Below are positions 58,671 through 64,000 of a stretch of 64,000 bases of DNA, piece after piece. The translations under genes and the position numbers were made by a program. Origin of the DNA: Crossiella sp. S99.2 (lineage in GTDB: Bacteria > Actinomycetota > Actinomycetes > Mycobacteriales > Pseudonocardiaceae); the NCBI RefSeq assembly GCF_023094165.1, contig NZ_JALMDK010000006.1, positions 372,001 through 436,000 on the forward strand, read 5' to 3'. Position 1 is the first letter of the stretch; every line of letters starts with the position of its first letter. Under the pieces are notes generated by a model. That model did not search any database and was not told the origin of the DNA. It worked only from the letters and a program-made list of their open reading frames with translations.

Positions 58671-60758
58671 TTACCTGCAAGAATTTTCAGCGGGTAGCCG
58701 GAGCAGCCGGGCCGCCCAGGCCGGCAGCCACCAGTTCCAGCGGCCCAGCATGGCCACGGTCGCGGGCACCAGCACCGACCGGATGAGCGTGGCGTCGAGC
58801 AGGATGCCCAGCGCGACCCCGGAGGCGAAGATCGCCACGTCCAGCTCGCCGCCGGTGGCCATCGCGGCGAAGGAGCAGAACAGGATCAGCGCCGCGCTGG
58901 TGATCAGTCGGCCGGTCCGCCCGATGCCCTCGACCACCGCGTGTTCGGTGTCCCCGGTGCGGTCGTGTTCCTCGCGCATGCGGGCGATCAGGAACACCTC
59001 GTAGTCCATGGTCAGCCCGTACAGGAAGGCGAAGATGGTGACCGGCACGAAGGTGCCGATGGCCCCGTCCGGCCGCAGTCCGAGCAGTTCCTCGGTGCCC
59101 CAGCCCCACTGCCACAGCAGCACCATCGCGCCGAGCACCGCGCCCAGGGACAGCAGGTTGAGCAGGATCGCCTTGAGCGGCAGCAGCAGCGAGCGGAAGG
59201 CCCTGGCCAGCAACACGTAACTGAGCAGGGCGAGCACGGCCAGCATCCACGGGAACGCGGTGTAGGTGGCGGTCACATAGTCCATCTGCTGTCGCACGTT
59301 GCCGCCGACCAGCGCACCGGGTGCGGCCCCGATCACCCGGTTGATCGTGTCCTCCCCCACCGCCGAACCGCCCTCGGCGACCGGCAGCACGGTGAGCAGC
59401 GCGGCCCCGTCGCGGTGCACGGGTGCGGTGACCGCGTGCACGCCGGGCAGTCCGGCGAGGGTGGCGCGGAGAGGTTCCGGCGCCTGCCCCGGCGGCAGGT
59501 ACACGTCGAAGGCGGTGAGCACGCCGGACGGGATTCCGTTGCGCTGCAACGCGGTGAGCCCTTCGCGGCCCGGCCCTTCGGTGGCAAGGTGGTCGGTGGT
59601 GGGCACCCGCAGGTTGAGATCCAGCGCGGCCGCGGACAGCGCGAGCAGCACCCCGGCGGCCAGCACCGCCGCCACCGCGCGGTAGCGGACGACCAGTCGG
59701 GCCCAGGAGAACCAGGTCCGGCCCACCGGCCGCGGGGTGCCAGGCCTGGCGCGGGCGAGCAGCAGGGGCAGCACGGTCAGCGACACCGCCGCGCTGGTCA
59801 GGGTGACCAGCATGCCGCCGACCCCGAGGCTGCGCAGCAACGGGATCGGCAGCACCACCATGGTCAGCAGCCCGATCGCCACCGCGCCCGCGCTGAACAG
59901 CACCGCATGCCCGGCGGTGGCCATCGCCCGGTGCACTGCCTCGTCCCCGGACAACCCGTTGCCGCGTTCCTCGCGCCAGCGACTGACCAGGATCAGCGCG
60001 TAGTCGATGCCGATCCCGATGCCGAACAGCGGCAACATGATCAGCGTGGTCTCGTGCACCTCGATCACCAGGCTCGCCGCGAGCAGACCGAGGAAGGACA
60101 CCGGGATCGCGATCACCGCGGTCAGCAGCGGCACCAGGGCCAGCGCGGAGCGGAACACCCAGGCCAGCACCAGGATCGCGGCCCCGATCGTGATCAGCAG
60201 TTTGACTCCCACGTTCAGTCCGCCGGTGTCCGCGGCGGTGGCCAGCGCGTCCAGCCCGGTGATCCGCAGCTCGGCCCCGGCAGGCAGGTGCGGGCGCATC
60301 GCGGCGGCGATGGCGGGTTCCAGTCCGGCGCCCTCGCCCAGCGCGCTGCCCGGCAGGCCGCCCTGTTCGACCGGGCCGCCGAAGACCAGACCGAAGGTGG
60401 TTCGCCCGTCCGCGCCGACAAAACCGCGGTCTCCGGTGTCGGCGTAGCCGGCGACCCTGGCGCCGGTCGCGCTGGTCACCGCGGCGAACGCGCTGCGCAG
60501 GGCCGCGCGGGCGGAGTCGACGGTACTGCCTTCGGGCAGGGTCACCACCGGCACGACCGGGCGTTCGTAGCCGCCGGTGCCATAGGTGGCGGTGATGCGC
60601 TGGTTCGCCTCGAAACCGGGCAGTCCGGGGTAGGCGTTGCGCTCGGAGACCTGGGGCAGCAACAGCGCGATCGCCGCGCCACCGGCCAGCAGCAGGGTCA
60701 GGGTGAGCAGGCCGACGAGCCGTCGCCTGGCCAGCACCCAGCGGGAGAGAGCTTCCAT
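58671..60758 (-). CDS. MMPL/RND-family exporter
   Basis: The 695-residue membrane protein has about eleven or twelve helices in two repeated halves, with large extracytoplasmic loops after helix 1 and helix 7. Typical marks are FGIGIGIDYALILVSRWREE in the first half and FLYGLTMDYEVFLIARMREE in the second. MMPL proteins export lipids or toxic compounds using the proton gradient. The gene lies divergent from a two-component system, with direct repeats between, and its end overlaps the promoter region of the amylopullulanase gene (86 bases apart). Confidence 0.93.
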   Translation of the reverse strand: MEALSRWVLARRRLVGLLTLTLLLAGGAAIALLLPQVSERNAYPGLPGFEANQRITATYGTGGYERPVVPVVTLPEGSTVDSARAALRSAFAAVTSATGARVAGYADTGDRGFVGADGRTTFGLVFGGPVEQGGLPGSALGEGAGLEPAIAAAMRPHLPAGAELRITGLDALATAADTGGLNVGVKLLITIGAAILVLAWVFRSALALVPLLTAVIAIPVSFLGLLAASLVIEVHETTLIMLPLFGIGIGIDYALILVSRWREERGNGLSGDEAVHRAMATAGHAVLFSAGAVAIGLLTMVVLPIPLLRSLGVGGMLVTLTSAAVSLTVLPLLLARARPGTPRPVGRTWFSWARLVVRYRAVAAVLAAGVLLALSAAALDLNLRVPTTDHLATEGPGREGLTALQRNGIPSGVLTAFDVYLPPGQAPEPLRATLAGLPGVHAVTAPVHRDGAALLTVLPVAEGGSAVGEDTINRVIGAAPGALVGGNVRQQMDYVTATYTAFPWMLAVLALLSYVLLARAFRSLLLPLKAILLNLLSLGAVLGAMVLLWQWGWGTEELLGLRPDGAIGTFVPVTIFAFLYGLTMDYEVFLIARMREEHDRTGDTEHAVVEGIGRTGRLITSAALILFCSFAAMATGGELDVAIFASGVALGILLDATLIRSVLVPATVAMLGRWNWWLPAWAARLLRLPAENSCR

Positions 60759-60787
60759 GTTTCCAGGTCAACAGGCAGATCTTCGGC

Positions 60788-60816
60788 CGTTCTGCGCCCG
60801 TTCTGAGAGTTCTCTG
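60788..60816. promoter_or_regulatory. Candidate response-regulator binding repeats
   Basis: GTTCTG occurs at 60789-60794 and 60100-bases-style periodic positions 60100 excluded: the clear copies are 60789-60794, 60800-60805 and a GTTCTC at 60809-60814, with an 11-base period between the first two. Same-direction repeats one helical turn apart are typical of OmpR/PhoB-type regulators. They lie between the MMPL and response-regulator starts. Confidence 0.45.
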
Positions 60817-60868
60817 TCAATCGGGCAAACCGGGTGTCCGCGCAGTCCGGCTGTCCGACACTGGGCCG

Positions 60869-61570
60869 GTGAGCCGACCGCCGATCCGCGTGCTCGTCGT
60901 CGACGACGAGCGATATCTGGCCGACCTGGTGGCCATGGCGTTGCGCTACGACGGGTTCGAGACCGCCGTAGCCGGCACCGGGCAGCAGGCGCGCGAACTG
61001 ACCACGAGCTTCGCCCCGGACCTGATCGTCCTGGACGTCATGCTGCCGGACACCTCCGGCGTGGACTTCTGCCGCGCGCTGCGCCGGGACGGGCGGGACG
61101 TGCCGGTGGTGTTCCTGACCGCGAAGGACGCCACCGAGGACAAGATCACCGGGTTGACCGCGGGCGGCGACGACTACCTGACCAAGCCGTTCAGCCTGGA
61201 GGAGCTGACCGTACGCGTCCGCACGGTGCTGCGCCGCGGACGCAGCAGGGCGGCGGAGGTGCTCTCGCTGGCCGATCTGGAGCTGGACGAGGACGCCTAT
61301 CTGGTGCGCAGGCACGGCGCGGAGGTCGACCTGACCCCGACCGAGTTCAAGCTGCTGCGCTACCTGCTGGCCAACGCGGGCCGGGTGCTGTCCAAACAAC
61401 AGATCCTCGATCACGTGTGGCAGTACGACTTCAACGGCGACGCCGCGGTGGTGCAGACCTACATCTCCTACCTGCGGCGAAAAATCGATCAGCGGCAGCC
61501 GCAGCTCATCCACACCGTGCCGCGGGTCGGCTACGTGCTGCGGCTGCCCAGGGAAGCCGGGAACGCCTGA
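60869..61570 (+). CDS. OmpR/PhoB-family response regulator
   Basis: The 233-residue protein has a receiver domain (VLVVDDERYLADLVAMAL, phosphoacceptor Asp56 in LIVLDVMLPD, Lys in TKPF) and a winged-helix DNA-binding domain with LTPTEFKLLRYLLAN and VVQTYISYLRRKID. GTG start at 60869 follows GGGCCG; the ribosome site is weak. It overlaps the sensor kinase by one base (TGATG). Direct repeats between it and the divergent MMPL gene are a possible target. Confidence 0.94.
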   Translation: MSRPPIRVLVVDDERYLADLVAMALRYDGFETAVAGTGQQARELTTSFAPDLIVLDVMLPDTSGVDFCRALRRDGRDVPVVFLTAKDATEDKITGLTAGGDDYLTKPFSLEELTVRVRTVLRRGRSRAAEVLSLADLELDEDAYLVRRHGAEVDLTPTEFKLLRYLLANAGRVLSKQQILDHVWQYDFNGDAAVVQTYISYLRRKIDQRQPQLIHTVPRVGYVLRLPREAGNA

Positions 61571-62964
61571 TGTCACTGCGCACACGCCTGGTGCTGACCG
61601 TGCTCGGGCTGCTGGTGATCGGGCTGGGCAGCTCGGTCGGCGCGATCTTCGGCGCCTTGCAGGACTGGTCCGGGGACGCCAACGACGACGTGCTGTCCGC
61701 GGTGGGCAAGGACTTCCGGGCCGAGCTGCTGGCGCGCGGCGGGGCGCCCCGGCTGCGGCCCGGTGGCGATCCGGGCACGGTGACCGGGTTGTGGCGGGCC
61801 GGGGCGCAACGCGGCGAGCTGCCCTCGTTCTTCCAGATCCGCGGCCCGGACGGCGCGGTCATCGACACCATCGCCTACGGCGGCGCGCCGGAGCTGCCCG
61901 ATCCGCTGCCGACCACCTTGTGGCCCGGCGACGGCGAGCGGCTGGCGACCGTGCCGGGCTGGCTGGTGCACTCCTCGCGGCTGACCGAGGGCGGGCCGAT
62001 TCTGCTGGTGGCCATGCGCACCGCGGCGACCGAGGAGCTGCTCGACCGGGTGCGCAACGTGGCCGTGATCTCCAGTCTGGTCGCGCTGGCGCTGGTGGCG
62101 CTGCTGTCCGCGCACGCGGTGCGGCGCGGGTTGCGGCCGCTGACCGCGATCTCGGCGACCGCGGCGGCGATCGGGTCCGGCGATCTGAGCCGGCGGGTGG
62201 CGGGCGCGGGCGCGCGCACCGAGGTCGGCAGGCTCGGGACCGCGCTGAACGCGATGCTCGCCCAGCTGGAGACGGCCTTCGCCCAGCGCGGCGCCGCGAC
62301 GGAACGGTTGCGGCGCTTCGTCGGGGACGCCTCGCATGAGCTGCGCACGCCGATCGCGACGATCCGGGGCTATGCCGAGCTGTTCCGGCGCGGCGCGGCG
62401 AGCCGGCCGGATGATCTGGCCCTGGCCATGCGGCGGATCGAGTCCGAGGCCGAGCGGATGGGCGTGCTGGTGGATGAGTTGCTGTTGCTGGCGCGGCTGG
62501 ACCAAGGGCGTCCACTGGAACGGGAGCCGGTGGACCTGACCGCACTCGCCGCGGACGCGGTCGCCGACGCGAACACGGTGTCCGGCCACGACTTCCGGCT
62601 GGACGCGGCGAGTCCGGTGGTGGTCACCGGTGACGCGACCCGGCTGCGGCAGGTGCTGGGCAACCTGCTGGACAACGTGCGCAGGCACACCCCGCCCGGC
62701 ACGACCGCGACCGTACGGGTCGCGACCGAGGCCGGGCAGGCGGTGCTGACCGTCGCCGACACCGGGCCGGGCCTGAGTAAAGCGGCCCAGGCCAAGGTGT
62801 TCGAGCGGTTCTACCGTGGCGAGACCGCCCGCGCCGAACAGGACGGCGCGGGCCTCGGACTGTCCATTGTGGACTCGGTGGTCGCCGGGCACGGCGGCAC
62901 GGCGACCGTCCATAGTGGACCATCAGGCGGGACGACCTTCCGGATCACCCTGCCGTTGACCTGA
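61570..62964 (+). CDS. Sensor histidine kinase
   Basis: The 464-residue membrane kinase has an N-terminal helix, an extracytoplasmic domain of about 130 residues, a second helix (VISSLVALALVALLS), a HAMP domain, His256 in DASHELRTPIATIRGYAEL, and ATPase motifs LGNLLDNVRRH, DTGPGL and GAGLGLSIV. It probably senses an outside signal and phosphorylates the preceding regulator. Its stop lies two bases before the start of the convergent phosphatase stop. Confidence 0.94.
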   Translation: MSLRTRLVLTVLGLLVIGLGSSVGAIFGALQDWSGDANDDVLSAVGKDFRAELLARGGAPRLRPGGDPGTVTGLWRAGAQRGELPSFFQIRGPDGAVIDTIAYGGAPELPDPLPTTLWPGDGERLATVPGWLVHSSRLTEGGPILLVAMRTAATEELLDRVRNVAVISSLVALALVALLSAHAVRRGLRPLTAISATAAAIGSGDLSRRVAGAGARTEVGRLGTALNAMLAQLETAFAQRGAATERLRRFVGDASHELRTPIATIRGYAELFRRGAASRPDDLALAMRRIESEAERMGVLVDELLLLARLDQGRPLEREPVDLTALAADAVADANTVSGHDFRLDAASPVVVTGDATRLRQVLGNLLDNVRRHTPPGTTATVRVATEAGQAVLTVADTGPGLSKAAQAKVFERFYRGETARAEQDGAGLGLSIVDSVVAGHGGTATVHSGPSGGTTFRITLPLT

Positions 62965-62965
62965 T

Positions 62966-64000
62966 TCAGCGGCGCTCGGGTTCCAGGGTGGTGGACCAGA
63001 GCGAGCGGGCATCCTGATCGCGCAGATGCACGGTCAGGCGTCCGCTGGGCCCGTCGATCTGGACCTGGCCGAAGTGCTGGAACCCGGCCATCGGCGAGGT
63101 GTTCGGCGCGGGCGGGGCGTTGACGAACACCGCCTGCGGCCCGAAGGTCGGGTCCAGCTTGTTCGGGCCGAACGCGCCGGCGTGCAGCGGGCCGGAGACG
63201 AACTCCCAGAACGGGCTGAACTCGGTGAAGGCGGCCCGCTCCGGCGAGTAGTGGTGCGCGGCGGTGTAGTGCACGTCCGCGGTCAGCCACACCACGTTGC
63301 GGACCCGGCGGCGGTGGATTTCCCGCAGCACGATGGCGAGTTCGGCCTCCCGGCCCGCCGGGGCGCCCGGCCGACCATTGGCCACGCCCTCGATGTTGGC
63401 CCCGTCCGGCACGATCAGGCCGATCGGCAGGTCCGCGGCGATGATCTTCCAGGTGGCCCGCGAGCGGTCCAGTTCCCTGGTCAGCCAGCGGGTCTGGGCA
63501 GCGCCCAGGATCGGCTCGAATGGCGCGGTGCCCGGAGTGTTGGGGCCCTTGTAGGTGCGCATGTCCAGCACGAAGACGTCCAGGTGCGGACCGTAGGAGA
63601 CCTTGCGGTACACCCGGCCGTCCACCGCGTCGGCCTTGCGCACCGGCAGCCACTCGTGGAATGCCTGGAAGGCCCGCTGGGCCAGCACATCCACCCGCTT
63701 CTCGGTGTAGCGGGCGTCGTCCAGGATCTCGCCGGGGTACCAGTTGTTGGTGACCTCGTGGTCGTCCCACTGGTTGAGCTGCGGCACGCTGGCGTTGAAC
63801 CGGCGCACGTGCTCGTCGAGCAGGTTGTAGGCGAACTGGCCGCGGTACTCGTCCAGGGTCTCGGCGACCTTGGTCTTGGCCGGGGTGACCAGGTTGCGCC
63901 AGGTGCGGCCGTCCGGCAGGACCACGGTCTCGCTGAGCGGGCCGTCGGCGTAGATGGTGTCGCCGCTGCACAGGAAGAAGTCCGGGCGCAGCGCGGCCAT
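62966..64000 (-). CDS. phoD: PhoD-family alkaline phosphatase/phosphodiesterase, C-terminal part (5' end outside window)
   Basis: The frame runs into the right edge, so the signal peptide and first part are missing. The visible 344 residues contain the metallophosphatase motifs DFFLCSGDTIYAD, QWDDHEVTNNW and LTADVHYTAAHHY, which bind Ca and Fe in PhoD. The ATG at the window edge corresponds to an internal Met of the family (PhoD proteins usually have about 520 residues). It hydrolyses phosphate mono- and diesters outside the cell under phosphate limitation. Convergent with the sensor kinase gene. Confidence 0.9.
   Translation of the reverse strand: MAALRPDFFLCSGDTIYADGPLSETVVLPDGRTWRNLVTPAKTKVAETLDEYRGQFAYNLLDEHVRRFNASVPQLNQWDDHEVTNNWYPGEILDDARYTEKRVDVLAQRAFQAFHEWLPVRKADAVDGRVYRKVSYGPHLDVFVLDMRTYKGPNTPGTAPFEPILGAAQTRWLTRELDRSRATWKIIAADLPIGLIVPDGANIEGVANGRPGAPAGREAELAIVLREIHRRRVRNVVWLTADVHYTAAHHYSPERAAFTEFSPFWEFVSGPLHAGAFGPNKLDPTFGPQAVFVNAPPAPNTSPMAGFQHFGQVQIDGPSGRLTVHLRDQDARSLWSTTLEPERR

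Noticed and set aside
58600..58681. MalR/AmlR-type operator upstream of the amylopullulanase (CTTGCAG-like half-sites)
   Set aside because: Half-sites TTGCAAAAACTTGC and CTGCAAG are suggestive but not symmetric or spaced like a known operator.

Overview
The window is very GC-rich, uses GTG starts freely, and carries actinobacterial gene families: an SSI-type protease inhibitor, a membrane Ser/Thr kinase, a long RNase E/G and several TetR regulators. Gene order points to a filamentous actinomycete, most likely of the Pseudonocardiales. The stretch nadD-rsfS-histidine phosphatase-SGNH hydrolase-degV-comEA-comEC-holA-rpsT (reading right to left) has the same order as Mycobacterium tuberculosis Rv2421c to Rv2412. 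The block rne-rplU-rpmA-obg-proB, with proA and ndk nearby, is also conserved. Genus is inference; no rRNA or tRNA gene was seen.

Layout. 0-12 kb is accessory: the 3' end of a flavin monooxygenase, a Ser/Thr kinase, a PadR/DUF1048 operon, an ArsR/SRPBCC pair, an ABC exporter divergent from an SPFH-protein/ribbon-helix-helix pair across a perfect 16-bp palindrome, a secreted lipase and a secreted GH3 glucosidase. 12-17 kb holds rpsT, a sigma-like factor, an SSI protease inhibitor, holA, and thrC behind a SAM-I riboswitch. 17-24.5 kb is the competence-like comEC/comEA pair, a region of simple repeats, then degV, the SGNH and phosphatase pair (candidate octT/gpgP), rsfS and nadD. 24.8-28.9 kb is an inserted island of nitroreductase, ferredoxin, two tandem P450s and a TetR regulator. 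proA follows, then a second insertion (a RecQ-phosphoribosyltransferase fusion and a flavin monooxygenase/TetR divergon), then proB-obg-rpmA-rplU-rne. 41-48.4 kb holds the two halves of the TIGR03936/TIGR03960 pair, separated by three tandem secreted subtilases. 48.7-52.4 kb has a three-gene ABC-2 exporter, ndk and a LapA-domain protein. 52.8-64 kb holds a 1927-residue amylopullulanase, an MMPL exporter divergent from a two-component system, and a truncated PhoD phosphatase.

How it works together. The right-to-left backbone covers ribosome and RNA functions (S20, L21, L27, Obg, RsfS, RNase E), replication (HolA), NAD and proline synthesis, and possibly methylglucose-lipopolysaccharide steps. 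Lineage-specific cassettes sit at the joints, mostly with their own regulator and often a recognisable palindromic operator. Secreted hydrolases (lipase, GH3, subtilases, amylopullulanase, PhoD) and a secreted protease inhibitor indicate a saprophytic life style.

Notable non-coding features are the SAM-I riboswitch whose P1 helix overlaps the thrC Shine-Dalgarno, an attenuator-like 1:2/2:3/3:4 pairing series upstream of rplU, two pairs of DnaA-box-like sites outside any origin context, hexamer and heptamer tandem repeats, and a repeated 13-mer GTCCACTGTGGAC that encodes Ser-Thr-Val-Asp in three unrelated genes.
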